DNA of 64,000 bases from Nemertoderma westbladi (GCA_032718475.1 JAUCBJ010004331.1:1-64000), one strand, 5' to 3'; shown: positions 43,307-54,811, counted from the first letter of the stretch. Made by a program: numbers and translations. Notes: generated by a model not told the origin, from the sequence alone.

Positions 43307-44296
43307 ATGAGCGATAGAGAGCCCCGAGAAACAGAGGGAGAGTGGACGCGGCCGCGGACCCCGGACGACACCAACCAAACGATCCGCGAGGCCGCGACGC
43401 GACGGTATCGACCTGTGACGCCGGATTCCCCGACGAGGGACGATCCGGTACCCCAAGCGGAGGGCGGCCGTCAACCACGAGAGAGGGACGAGTCAACGCA
43501 CGATGGCGGTCGGAGTACCGAAGTCGCCGGCCAGTAACAGGCTGAGGGCGACGGATGGCCCACCGGAATGGCGATGGTGGGGCCGCCGGTACGACGCTGA
43601 ACTAGGAGAGGAGGAGGAGATGTCGCCGAAGAGGACATCGGAACGAGCGATTGGCTACGACGGGCCTACAACACCACGAAGAAACTATTGAAGGTGGCCA
43701 GAGAGGGGGGAAAGGTAAACCAGCCTAAGTTACACCAACGGCTAGGTGAGTCGAACAAATATTTTCGGATTCTGCAGGGAGAACTGGCGAGTGAGAGAGC
43801 GAGGGGGGTCGCCACCGAACTATTCGAACTGTGGCGATCCGGGGTTAAGGAGCCTGAAGTAGTGTACGTAGGGCCGTACTTAGTGGATGCCAGGGGAATT
43901 AAGTTAGTGGGTTGGGCGGATCCGCACGAGGGCGAACCCGAGGTTAACCCCGGGGATTCGGTCTCGTCGGTTAGCAAGAAACCCAGAAAACGGGGGAAAG
44001 TTACTAGGACAGAGTGGCGACGGGAGTCTGTCGCGACCGATAAGTCCACTACATCCTCTGCAAAAGCAAGAAGGGTGTTAGAGATAGATCTGGCGTGTCA
44101 ACTAGACATGGTGGCGCTAGACCAGAAAGAATTAGAGAGGCAGTTGGATGAGGGAACTGCGTTGTTAGAGAAAGAGAGAGAGTTGGCGAGGGAGTGTAGA
44201 GAGAGGGCCGAGAGGGTGGCGAGGTTGGTAGCGTGGGTAGGAAATACGTGTAGGAATATGAATCATTGGGTTGTGCATAATAATAATAATCAATAA
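43307..44296 (+). CDS. Unrecognised GC-rich coding region, frame-broken
   Basis: GC-rich, CpG-rich sequence stands out from the AT-rich surroundings. An ATG at 43307 in good context opens MSDREPRETEGEWTRPRTPD, rich in Arg, Pro, Thr and Asp, to a stop at 43535. The same frame is open again from 43601 to 44296: DWLRRAYNTTKKLLKVARE, GESNKYFRILQGELA, VVYVGPYLVDARGIKLVGWA, a basic patch (KKPRKRGKV), then a heptad-like acidic/basic helix (LEIDLACQLDMVALDQKELE... ERELARECRERAERVARLV) likely to be a coiled coil. A second frame bridges the gap (43503-43691), so one or two frameshifts or a missed intron may be present. An aataaa lies at about 44301. It could be a gag-like ORF of a retroelement or a decayed host gene. 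I recognise no family. Confidence 0.4.
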
Positions 44297-44767
44297 TTAT
44301 AATAAAAACCTTACAGTATAATAGCAATGTTACGCATCAATATGGCACAGATGCGGTAGGGTTAGGTTGAGTAACTATGAAAATGTGACAACGTGTATGT
44401 GTACGCATAGCAGGATTTCAAGTCTCATATAACACTCACACTGGTGTTGGTTGGTAACAGCAGTCGAGTAACGGGGTAAATCGATGAGTTGGCAATGAAT
44501 ATAATAGCATAGCGCGGTATATGCGTGTGTGTGGGAGAGGTCCACGACTGACTATCGTAAAGATGAGGGAATACTATATTAGTTCGACATCGTCGCCGTC
44601 GTTGTTGTCATGGTAGCGAGGCGAAAGGGAGAGTAACCGGGGCTAGGCATGCATCGCGAGGTTAGGCTACGCGTAGTTGAATATTGATCATTGGTTGATG
44701 CAACGATGCGAATCAATGGTGGTGGCAGATGGTCATTAAAATCTGTCAAAATTGTGGATTTCTAGTT
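44297..44767. other. Spacer between unknown ORF and BEL/Pao remnant
   Basis: No supportable feature. Confidence 0.35.
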
Positions 44768-46600
44768 TGGTATGGTAGCCTACCTTCGCCGAGAGGTGAG
44801 TCAGGATAAATTTGAGACGGCCTTTGTGACTTCTAGATCAAAGACAATGCCGGTCAAATACATGACTGTCCCTCGTGCAGAGTTGCAGGCAGCAGTAGTA
44901 TCGGTTGAGGTAAGTAAACAAATAATAGAGGAGTTAGACACAACCTTAACATTATTCTATTGGATGGACGCATCTTTAGTGCTAGTGTATATTGCAGCTG
45001 ACAATATTGCACTAAAGACATTTGTAGGCAACAGACGTGATACCAAACCCAAGGGTTTGATTGGCCATTGATGAACATTGGCCAGAGCGACTGAAGATTG
45101 TTACCAATCCGATGCCGATAGACGTAGAGGTCAAGTTGGATAAGGTTTCCAAGTCTAAGTCGAAAGCCAAACAAGAATCATTGGAGCGGCCTGAAGAATC
45201 ATTGGAGCGGCCTGAAGAATCACTGGAGCGGCCTGAAGAATCATTGACGCGACCTGAAGAATCATTGGAGTGGCCCGGAGACTTGTCGGACCAAGAGACA
45301 TATGTGACTACAAGGTCAGAAGGGTAAGTTATGACATAAAACCACCCTTACCGACTGCGCCAGGGTCACAGTTTGTAAGTGACGGACAGCAAATAGCCAC
45401 CAAGATGGAGCCTTCGGTTTCCAAATCTGCGGGTTTGGATTCGAAGATTCCATTGGCTAGTGCGCAACCGTCACCAGCATTAGAGCCACGTAGTATTTAT
45501 GACAAATTGTTAAACTTATCCACCTCTTGGCTGACAATTTGTAAAAGAACTGCATGGTTGAGCCGATATGTTTCGTTTCTTTGTTTAAAATATACAAAAC
45601 ATTTAGGAGATCAAACAAGCACCAATAGTGAGCGAATTCGGAGGTTGAAACAACCCCTGACAGGGGCTGAGATCGATCAAGCAGAATTAAAACATTTGAT
45701 ACATTATCAAATGTGTGCCTTCTCAAAAGAATTCTATCTGTTATCGGCTGAACGACCAGTTCTTCATAAACCCCTCAAAAATGGAGTCCATTAATACATA
45801 AGGGTTTGATTTGTCATAGATCAAGAATCCAGACTGTCGACATAAACTCACAGTTTAGGCTTCCCAGTTATAATCCCTAGTCACCCAATAGAATTGTAAA
45901 GAGTGATTCTATGGGATATACAATATATAAGAGGTTACATCACGCGGGAAGGTTACACTGCTTGTCGGCAGCGAGACAGCGATTTTTTATGTTGCAGCCA
46001 AGCAAGGCAGTAGGTGCAATGTACGACGCCTGTCTGGTTTGCAAGAGAGTAAACGCTAGAGTATTGGAACAGGAAATGGCTCAACTCCGAAAGGCGAGAG
46101 TACAGGCATATGATCCACCCTTCACAAACACGGGAGTGGATTGTTTTGGCCCGAATGAGGCAAAGAGTGGGCGACTGACCCACAAGAGGTGGGGCCAGAA
46201 AGTACCTGGAGAGGGGGAAGTTGGGAGCATCTTGTTCGCTCCATAAAACAGGCATTGGCTAAAACAATGCCTGTGAATAAACAACTGACAGACGATGAGT
46301 TGGTAACAGCTTTCTTTGAAATCGAGCATACCTTAAACTAGAGGCCGATAGCTATGTTACCCGACAGTGTTACGTTGACACCAAATCATCTGCTCATGCA
46401 GAGTCCGGCATTTCTTGTACCAGCATCAGAGCCCATTAGTAGCGACTTATATAGTTGGAAAAGCTGGAAGATAACCCAGTTTATAGCGTACACATTCTGG
46501 GAATATTGGCGGGAATATTACCTTCCTACAATATCCACCAGATCAAAGTGGCACAGAACAGTTCGGAGCCTCCAAAAGGGAGACTACACTATATAACCGA
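44768..46600 (+). pseudogene. BEL/Pao LTR-retrotransposon pol remnant (RNase H, integrase)
   Basis: In order: an RNase H-like segment (44772-45060: VAYLRRE, KTMPVKYMTVPRAELQAAVV, LFYWMDASLVLVYI); a spacer with an in-frame 21-bp repeat (ESLERPE x5, 45175-45284); a pre-integrase segment (WLSRYVSFLCLKY, LTGAEIDQAELKHLI); an integrase with a zinc-binding and core start (HHAGRLHCLSAARQRFFMLQ, CLVCKRVNARVLEQEMAQL, PPFTNTGVDCFGP, KRWG); then WEHLVRSIKQALAKTM-like, FFEIEHTLN, LTPNHLLM and EYYLPTISTRSKWH. The order and boxes are those of BEL/Pao pol. Several frameshifts and stops are present, the RT is missing, and no LTRs were identified. Confidence 0.88.
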
Positions 46601-47571
46601 ACCAATAGTGAAGAGAAAATACTGGGAAACCGGCATAATCTTGCACATACACCCGGATGTACAGAATGTAGTAGTATATTATTATTATTGGAAAGAAGTA
46701 CTTTTTGTCAGTCCCATCCAAAAACTATGTAGGTACGGGGAGACGACCAAGAAAAAAACCAGGTAGTGGACGAGGAATGAGGAACACGGAACGCTGAACA
46801 CAGAACGGAACGGAACATGTGAACCTAAAATTCGAAGGTCGGAAAGTCAATTTTAGGAATAAAATTAGGTTTTACATGAAAAACAAATTGCGTATAGTTT
46901 AAGACCACTTCATAAAATTAACGTGACTCGCTTCGCTCGTTTGTCAGCTTAAACAATTCGGGGGCGCCGGGAGACTCAAGCTATGTTTATTTAATTTGGT
47001 AAATATTTATATATTAAAACTAAATTAAATAAAAGCAATATAGTAAGTAGGTTTATAGTATTAACATAAATTTTAGTAGAAATAATGGAAAAAGTAAATA
47101 AACAATAACCAACGAGCGATACAAACTGAAAATTTAGTGCTATAATAGAAAGCTTTATAGTGTTATCGTTATGATGAGTACAGACATCATTAATAAATTT
47201 TATAATATAACACAACTGAAATATTAAATGACTGCGGTAATGAGAACCATGAGGGGAGGGGGGGGGAGGGGGGGGGGGCATTCAAAAAGGGAAAATAGGG
47301 GTAGATTGGTACCGGTTGATTGGTTGACTGGGCGAACAAGGGCGGTTGAAAATAATTTGTTTATTGTAATAATGATATAGTTTGACTAGTTTGAGTAGGA
47401 AAACAAACACCAATCAACTCACACATTTTCACTTAAAAAATGGTTACCATCCCAAGATGAAGGCAAATCGAATTAATAGTTTTCCACTGAAACGTCAGAG
47501 ATGAATCATTCATATAACATCTGATTACCACTAATAATAATTGTAACCGATAGAGGTTACAGTTGTAAAAA
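46601..47571. other. Spacer with a G-tract
   Basis: Post-integrase sequence grades into AT-rich DNA. A G-rich tract (four runs broken by A) lies at 47251-47278. No gene. Confidence 0.4.
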
Positions 47572-47690
47572 AAACTGTAACTTGTTCTATTGACTTTAGT
47601 TTATTGTTTTGGTTAGAATAACGAGCCACTGTAACCTGCTCCTTTGCCTTAATTGATCATTTAACATTGAGATGAGATATTAATTCGAGA
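47572..47690 (+). mobile_element. G-tract element, copy 4 (internal part)
   Basis: actgtaacttgttctattga, ctttagtttattgttttggt, taacgagccactgtaacctg, ctcctttgcc and taacattgagatgagatatt match the body of the 26226-26460 copy. Both homopolymer ends are absent here, although a G-tract lies 300 bp upstream. Confidence 0.75.
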
Positions 47691-49371
47691 TATTAATTTT
47701 TATAAAACAAAAAAAAAACAATTTCTCCCCGAATAATATAAGTATAACTCGAAAACCAGCGGCTTTAAACGAACCTGCCCCTGAAACCAGTACCCTGAGT
47801 TAGCGAAAATGAAAACACGAAAATTGCCATCAACTCAACGATAGAAACACCAGCTGCTGGTACTCATGAGGGCCTAGTAAGCTACTACTATTTATTGAAT
47901 GGATAGCCCCAAACTGCAGAGAAGTATATTACTTGCCAAATTGATTACTATCTCACTCTAACCCAGACAGTAATCAAACATCAACTGTAAGTTTGTATAA
48001 TGTATTACCCCACCAGATGAATAACTCTTCCCAGTGAATCCTATGGGAACATCATTGTAAGCACTGGGTCGTTCAACTGGTTTATAGGTTGATGATAATG
48101 AATGATGAGGGACCCAACTAACACTACGTTTGTCTATGGAGGGTATCCTTATAGTCAGCTTGCTGGCTTTTCTAGTTGAATCATATTATTCTGCAACCAA
48201 ATAATTTACTCTTTTAGACGAATTTGTGCGTTTTTTTGCCGGACTAACAAATTTTGGCGACGTTCTGTGCGAGATTGGCGATATTTGAAAAGATTCTGAG
48301 GCACAAATATGTTGTTCAGATGACTGAATAGCCCAAATAAAAAAGTTGGTGCATACTCGACGAGTTGAAATCGGTGAAATTCGACTTTAAATTTTCAAAA
48401 CCGCTATTTTTCAGTGACCCCGTGATCGAAACGCCACAAAAAATATACAGTCTTGTGCGCAACCAAAATTTATGTAGAGTTTGTTATTAAAATTTTTGCG
48501 TACCTGCTTGAGTTTTTGAGATATTGGATGGTTATACATATATACACACACACAAACCACATCGTGTTTTTGAACGGCTCAACTCTTGACAAGAACTACC
48601 CTGGCCTATTAATAGGCAGGTTCGTTATAATATTAATATTAAAAAAATAACATAGTTGTATAAGTTGAATCATTTAAACTCGATATTAAACGGTACAGTT
48701 ATTGTTACTTAAGTAAATAAACCAAATTAATTAATTACATTAACACAATATCTTAGCTGCGGATTGTGCACCGGTCGTCCATAAAATACTTTTTGAAAAA
48801 ATTCCCTGACTGAAGTCGAGTGAAGTCATGACCTACTAAATATAGTAGGTCAGATATATTTAGTAGGTCATGCTCAAGTTTATACCGGTAAATGACTTCT
48901 ATCAATATTTCTTCTTCTTGACAAATATTGACTTTGTATTTACATTTAGTGAGAAAACAGAAAGGCGAGCGAAGCGAGTAAACATTTTTTTACACATTTT
49001 TGCTTTTATATCAAATACCCTGACTTTTCCCCGATTTGCCCATTTTTTACTAGAATTCCCTTAAATTTCAAGAAAAAAATGAAATTACCTGACTATTCCA
49101 GGCGAGTGGCAACCCCTGTTGTTACCAGATTCGCACCGGCGCACAATTCACAGTTACTACAAAGAAACGGTAGTTTCAGAGCCACAGCTAACCTGTCAAT
49201 CATTGTTATCATTCATTGCTGAAACACCAAATAAAGTTGTAATCATCAATTTCCTTGCCTAGTAAATTATGTGCAACAACTTCACACCCAAAACCTCCGC
49301 TATTAATATCGTGTTAAATAATAAATAATGTTTAAATAATAACAATTGGTTGGAAATATTTCGCAACTTGG
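47691..49371. other. AT-rich spacer downstream of AP-3 sigma
   Basis: No gene. A double palindrome (gacctactaaatatagtagg / tcagatatatttagtaggtc) lies at 48829-48872. I found no clear AATAAA on the minus strand just beyond the AP-3 sigma stop. Confidence 0.4.
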
Positions 49372-49659
49372 CTACTTAAAGGAGGGAAGATTTGGTAGAT
49401 TTATACCCGCGGGTAGGGAGGGGAGGTTCACGCTCTTTATTGCACTAACCGCCCTAGCGGGGGCGGCTGAAAGTCCGGCCTCGTTCTTCTCGAGTTTGTC
49501 CTGGGCCTGGACGTGGGCGATAATGTCCGCCATGTTGGTCTCCAACACCATCCCGCCCATCACGATCTCCTGGAGGATGTAATGGACTCTGTCAACGTGG
49601 AAGATTAGATCCAGTTCGCAGACATTCTCGAAACACTTATCCAGTGTCTCTACAAGCAC
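49372..49659 (-). CDS. AP3S: AP3S coding exon 2 (residues 92-186 and stop)
   Basis: The acceptor ...tatattcacccag (complement of 49660 onwards) precedes GTGCTTGTAGAGACA (Val-Leu-Val-Glu-Thr), restoring the invariant IQVxVETLDKCFENV junction. The exon ends ...SFK and TAG at 49372-49374. The longer open frame upstream (to 49875) is intronic. Confidence 0.95.
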   Translation of the reverse strand: MLVETLDKCFENVCELDLIFHVDRVHYILQEIVMGGMVLETNMADIIAHVQAQDKLEKNEAGLSAAPARAVSAIKSVNLPSLPAGINLPNLPSFK

Positions 49660-52493
49660 CTGGGTGAATATATAATGGGTACTACAGTGTGGGTGGGGTA
49701 CAACTACTGCGTAACTTGTAACCTTGGAGAGTAACAACATTGAAGAAGTACCTGAAAATGCTACAAAACAATATATATATAGTAATAAACAAGGGAAATG
49801 AAATAAGTAAAGGAGTGTAATAAACCTAAATAGGCCTATGAGAACCGGTAATGAATTATGATGGCATAAGAACAATTTTAAATAATCTAACCTACAGGAT
49901 GGGGGGTGGGGACTTGGATTTTTTCACTCTGTCAATAATTGTTACCACAAACTTAGTACGGTACCAAAAAATTTCTTGAACATGCTTTGCCACAGTTGAC
50001 AGTAGGTATATACCGGTACGGGTGTTTATGGTAATATTGATGATGATAGTCATTGTAGGCAAAGTGTAGTTTATCAATAATTAATCGCATAAAAAGGATA
50101 CCGGTATGAATTTCATAAATATTCCTAACCATTAGGCCTACAATATTAAAAATAATAATTAGGCCTAAGCATTCAGAACGGCGATAAGTTTGACACAATT
50201 TAACAAAATTACGTACAGAAACACATTTGTGTGAAAACGCCCCACCCCCCCCCCCCCCCTCCCCCCTCCCTACTACGAAGGTAACGTTTGGTTCCTCACC
50301 GTCTGCCGTCTGACCGTTTGTCAGTTTGTGCAGCAACTATTACTATACTGCTGTACTGTACCGGTACGGCACGAGCAACGGGTACCTACCAATGGGGTAG
50401 ACGACTCGGAAATTATTTTTCGAGTTTTCGTTGGTTTCATATGAAAGAGCATGTGAAAAAACCCCAGAGAGCAATTTTACTTAAAAAAAAATAATATTGG
50501 CCGAGTTCAGTTATAGCGATTTTAAAACGCAAAATTAGCAACATCGAAAAATCAGGCCGTTTCAGAAAACTGCACGAGTGACGTCAGCCATAACACAGCA
50601 ACAGTTGTCAAGCGCAGTTGATTGGCTAATATAAAGTATAATATTGCAGTATCTAAAATCAAACAAATAATTAATGTAGCTAAGTATTTATTATAGGAGA
50701 GCGGTATGGAGGCAAATTATTCATATCAAGTTAATTATTCTAGAATAATATTTATTTCGCCCATACCTGTACCGTAGAGCTGTAGCTAAAAACAAATATA
50801 GCCAGGCGTTTCATTAATCTATTTTTTAATTGTTTTTACAGCGAACAATGCGGGATGGTTAGATTAGCACTAGATGGAAATTATTTAGATTTTTTGTCAG
50901 TTCACTGTAAAGTTTTACTGGTACTAGTTTTGCACGTGTCACCATTATTCTGCCTTTCATAATAGCTGTTTTTGGTTTGACATCCAAAAATATAAAAATA
51001 CCAAAAAATACCAAAAAATACCAAAACATAATGTTTTGGGCTATAGGTTTATGTTCTTGACATATTTTGGTTAGTTACATGTGAAAAAAAAATGTTTTAA
51101 AGAAAATAAAAACAAATGTTTGTGGTAACTAGTGTTTTCAATGGTATGTACTGTTTTAATATTGTAGCTAGTGTTTTTATAAAATACCACAAAATCTTAT
51201 TTTTTGATGGTATTTCAGATGCCATTACACCAACGCATGTGGTAGAAGTAAAATGTCCAACATCAAAACATGCCATTCAAAAATCTTATCTTACACAATC
51301 GAATATCGTAAGCGCTAAATTCATGGCACAAATCCAACTTCAAATGCATCTTTGCAATAAACAATGGGCCTTGTTTAGCATCGCAGATCCATCTTTTGAA
51401 ATAAATGCGAAGTGAAAATAGTTGAAGTATCATATGATTCCATATACATGCAAAGTTTACTGAAAAGTAGTCGTTGCTTCTGGAAGGAATATATATTTCC
51501 CAAAATTGTGAAAAAATATGTAGATAATTAAAAAATGTAAATTATACAGTACTGTAGTTATAGTTCAACTAAATTCTGATTAATGCTGATTGTATTGAGA
51601 TGGCAGCTGAAGATATTTTTACTACGTCATCCATTACAGCTACATGGACTAACTATGTCCACTTACTACTAACTAAGTGCGAATCCACAATCTAATCCAA
51701 AGTAATATAAGTTTTGAAGCTGAATAAAACATCAATAAGCTACTGGATTTCTACCACCTGGCAGTTTTAGCTACAAAATATGTTTTATTTTTATAGCTAA
51801 CAACTGTATAGTTTGGGAAAAATAATTATTATTCTGGAATAATTAACTTGTCATGAATCAATTTCCACATTAAGATATCAAATAATGTATTCTTAACACA
51901 ACACAAAAACACACTAAATAAATATTAGCTACAAAATTTATTTTAGTTACTAAGAGATTTATATTGTATAGTAACCAATGAACATTTACTGCTGCACTAG
52001 TGACGTCACTAGTGCAGTTTTCTGAAACAGCCTGATTTTTCGATGTTGCTAATTTTGCGTTTTAAAATTGCTATAACTCGGCCAATATTAATTTTTTTGA
52101 AGTAAAATTGCTCTCTGGGGTTTTTTCACATGCTCTTTCACATGAAACCAACGAAAACTCGAAAAAAATGTTCCGAGTCGTCTACCCCATTTACGCCGGT
52201 ACGTTTACTTCAGTACTTACCTGGATGAGATCGAGAATTCCGAGTTCGCTTTCCGAGGAATCCACACAAAACACGAAGTAAAGAGTCGCATAATGGCGGT
52301 AGATAAGTTTATAGTCCTCCCCAGCGATCAAACTCCCGCCTTCCAAAAAGTTACAGACATTGTCCTCACGTTTTGAGACCAGTTGGAATGTTTCCCGTAT
52401 TATTTGTTGCTGGACATCCTCGGTAAAGTGTTGGTAGAATTTGGAGAGCCGAGGTTTGCCGTGATTGTTGAACACTAAAATAGCTTTTATCAT
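49372..52493 (-). CDS. AP3S: AP-3 adaptor complex subunit sigma (two coding exons)
   Basis: The spliced product is 186 residues (animal AP3S1/2 proteins are about 193). It is the small sigma chain of the heterotetrameric AP-3 adaptor, which with delta, beta3 and mu3 sorts cargo from endosomes to lysosomes and lysosome-related organelles on the cytosolic membrane face. Recognition rests on MIKAILVFNNHGKPRLSKFY at the N-terminus, VCNFLEGG, KLIYRHYATLYFVFCVDSSE, SELGILDLIQ, then VETLDKCFENVCELDLIFHV, MGGMVLETNM, and an AGLSAAPARAVSAIK plus LPNLPSFK C-terminus. These span the whole longin-like sigma fold and the AP-3-specific tail, with no stop or frameshift. Coordinates are join(49372..49659, 52221..52493) on the minus strand, with one phase-0 intron. 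It is the only confident host gene in the window. UTR limits are unknown. Confidence 0.97.
50239..50270. repeat. C-rich homopolymer tract in AP3S intron
   Basis: CCCCACCCC... with C13 and two T interruptions. It is not linked to a recognisable element end. Confidence 0.8.
50391..52190. mobile_element. 1.8-kb inverted-repeat element inside the AP3S intron
   Basis: The left arm (50391-50586: aatggggtagacgactcgga, cgagttttcgttggtttcat, gagcatgtgaaaaa, ttagcaacatcgaaaaatca) is mirrored by 51999-52190 with scattered changes. The inner flanks agtgacgtcagc / tgacgtcact also pair. The interior carries a YqaJ-like reading frame. The right end lies about 30 bp from the splice donor at 52220. Confidence 0.85.
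51190..51533 (+). pseudogene. YqaJ-type exonuclease domain remnant
   Basis: The frame (open from 51116, but recognisable from about 51190) has FDGISDAITPTHVVEVKCP, with the EVK of the PD-(D/E)XK YqaJ/lambda-exonuclease-like fold, then KSYLTQSNIVSAKFM, AQIQLQMHLCNKQWALFSI and ADPSFEINAK. A TGA stop at 51413 is followed in the same frame by KIVEVSYDSIYMQSLL and FWKEYIFPKIVKKYVDN, so the natural protein continued. The N-terminal half is absent. Such nucleases are found in phages and in proteins tied to eukaryotic mobile elements. Here it is the cargo or a relic of the inverted-repeat element. Confidence 0.75.
52221..52493 (-). CDS. AP3S: AP3S coding exon 1 (residues 1-91)
   Basis: Start codon ATG is the complement of 52491-52493; an in-frame upstream ATG at 52580 would add 29 residues that do not look like the family, so I reject it. 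The exon ends with codon CAG (Gln91) at 52221, followed by the donor gtaagtactg (complement of 52211-52220), a strong consensus. The open frame past 52221 (into STEVNVPA) is intron read-through. Confidence 0.95.
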
Positions 52494-53085
52494 TTTAAAG
52501 TCTGAAAGTTGCAGAATAGGCCTAGTCTGACACTGGCGATAAAACACACAATCTGACAATACACAGACAGACAGACACACACACTCAGTTCAGCAGTTAC
52601 AGCTGCACAGTTTGCGGACAGTTGACGGAGTACCGGTACCGGTAAACCAGTACAGCAGTAAACGCGGTAAGGCCTACTGCACTACTGTACTGCACTGCAA
52701 TCTGCATGAGATTAGTGAGACTCATGTGAGTCGATTCGCCCCTTGCAGCTGCAGCCTTGACCTGACCTATTCATGGACTTCTAGAATATTAATTCATACC
52801 AGATGACCAGGACTGGAATCTGTATAATCGTAAATACCAGCAGACCAGTTGGGGCGAGGTTCAAAACGTCTGTCCTTATCTGATCTGACGGCATCTGATC
52901 TTTTAACCAATCAGGAGAAATACTGTAAGAGATATAATATTTACCCAACTGTCTGTAAGGCAAATAGCCAATAGGAATAGGGGATCACGTTCCACGTTGC
53001 CCTGTTACTGTGTTATGTATCACTATCATCATATGACATAGCAGTACCGAGTACAGGCTTTACCGGTATGCAGCCAATGCACCTA
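52494..53085. other. AP3S upstream region
   Basis: Presumed 5' UTR and promoter on the minus strand. An agacagacagacacacacac microsatellite (complement in the transcript) lies at about 52562-52584. gtaccggtaccggta lies near 52630. No TATA box or other motif is convincing. Confidence 0.35.
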
Positions 53086-53240
53086 TGACATACATTTAGT
53101 ATTTTTACTCGACAATTTATTCCACATTGATATACCCAATATATTAGTCGCGACTAAAATAATAAAGTCGCGACTAAAATAATAAAGTCGCGACTAAAAT
53201 ATTAAAGCCGCGACTAAAATACTAAATGTATGCCATACAA
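53086..53240. repeat. Small foldback with AGTCGCGACT tandem core
   Basis: atgacatacatttagtattt (53086) and its inverse aaatactaaatgtatgccat (53216-53236) flank four units of a 20-bp repeat approximately AATAAAGTCGCGACTAAAAT. Each unit contains the 10-bp palindrome AGTCGCGACT. Confidence 0.9.
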
Positions 53241-53689
53241 GGCATGTTATTATATATTAAAAATGCGATATAGGATGAAGGATGGCGGGTATGAAAGTTG
53301 TGTGATTGTCCCAGCAAAGATGGATAGTTTCAGATGTAAACAACTTTCGTAGATTTAGTTGGTGTTGAAACATTAATCATTTATTAAAAACAATACAGGA
53401 CAGCATTTGCTGCAATATTTTTTTCGTAAATCTTTCTTGTTAATAGTTATCATTATTAATAGTTAAAGTTAATTATAATAATTATAATTAATATTATTAA
53501 TGGATAGGTATCTCTGTAGGCCTACTGCCGAACATGGCGAAACACGTTTACCATGCCCCATATTGTCCTGATTGCCAGCTGATACAGCGGAGTTTACCCG
53601 GTCGATGAAGGAATATGGGAAGAATTCAAAAGACATTTAAATGCTGTTAAAGTTTCACCATCAAGAGACACGTTCGTGGGGACTTCGCG

Positions 53690-54190
53690 CAGCACGTAGT
53701 CGGCAAGCCTTGGCATACGGTTCATATAGAGCAAATGGGGCATGTCTAGTTTGGACCCCATATCCCATGCTATAAATGTATTCATTCGATATACAATCAT
53801 ATGTTAATCCGCTAGGTGGTGTCAAATTGTTATTCTGCAATTTCGTACTTACCAGTGCACCACTGTACAGCAGTACCGTACCGGTAGGCCTATGTCATTA
53901 CTTCTGAGTCTCTAGCGGATCCCCAATTAAATGTCTTAACTTTTTAATTTCGTAAAAGATAGACTTCATGATTCTCTACAGGCCATCAAAATTTCAGCTC
54001 AGGAAAATGAGGCCTTCCCGAGAAATTTAACATTTTCTAAAAACCACATAATCTGTCGTAGCTGACGTCAGACTGCATGATTTTTCACCAAACTTTACAA
54101 ACTTTCTAAACTTTCTCTCTACTACTTACCTACTAAGTTTGGTTCAATTCCGAACGAGCGATGCCGAGAAATTCGCGTTCAAACATTTAC

Positions 54191-54223
<33 letters not shown>

Positions 54224-54295
54224 AGACGGACAGACAGACGGACATGCCCCATTTGCCCTATATGAACCGTATGCAAAGGCTCGCCGACTACGTGT
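53690..54295. repeat. Inverted pair (acgtagtcggcaagcc) with GACA/GACG microsatellite
   Basis: cacgtagtcggcaagccttg / catacggttcatatagagca (53694-53743) is the inverse of tatgaaccgtatgcaaaggc / tcgccgactacgtg (54262-54293). A (gacagacg)n microsatellite (54190-54243) lies at the inner edge of the right arm. Confidence 0.8.
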
Positions 54296-54375
54296 CTCGC
54301 CCCACAGTATGTGTTCGTACAAGCATAAGCAATGCAATGTGGACGGGTGGGTCATATGAGGACTCCAAACAACCT

Positions 54376-54810
54376 AATACACCATGTCCTGGAGTGTCGT
54401 TATTCAGGTACCTGCCCCCCCCCCCCCAAAATTTTTTTTTTTCTACAAATCGTAATGAGATTGCATGAAATTTGAAACAGAGTTAGTTTCATCTCCCTCC
54501 TCCTTAGTGGGTGAGCCAGCATTTTTATTTTTACATTCATTCGTTAGCTACATGTGATTTATAAAAAATGTCTCCGTCGATATTGTACAACTTCACCGCA
54601 GTTATTCTTCGAACTTTTAGTGATTTGTTGGTACCAATAGAAAGCTGACCGTGCAAGGATTCCAAATATGGAAAAATATTTGAATTTCGTTGGGAAATAG
54701 CTGAAATATGGGCATTCGAATTTTGCATGTATTTGCTTCAGCTGCAGGCCATTTATTCTATTTAATAAATACACAAAGTTCTAGAACATTTTGATTGTAT
54801 ATGAATATCC
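54376..54810. mobile_element. Single arm of the C-tract foldback family
   Basis: aatacaccatgtcctggagt + gtcg, a C13 tract (54415-54427), tctacaaatcgtaatgagat, ttatttttacattc, accgcagttattcttcgaac, gtgcaaggattccaaatatg and gttctagaacatttt match the outer ~430 bp of the 38438-40482 element (right arm, inverted). No partner arm follows. Confidence 0.85.
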
Positions 54811-54811
54811 A

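Noticed and set aside
48829-48872. Double palindrome (gacctactaaatatagtaggt) as a regulatory operator
   Set aside because: A similar word occurs at 27759-27788 in a gene-free region; more likely a small dispersed repeat.
52494-52580. Upstream AP3S start at 52580 adding 29 residues
   Set aside because: The added residues are Cys-rich and unlike the family, whose N-terminus is MIKAIL; the downstream ATG is the natural start.
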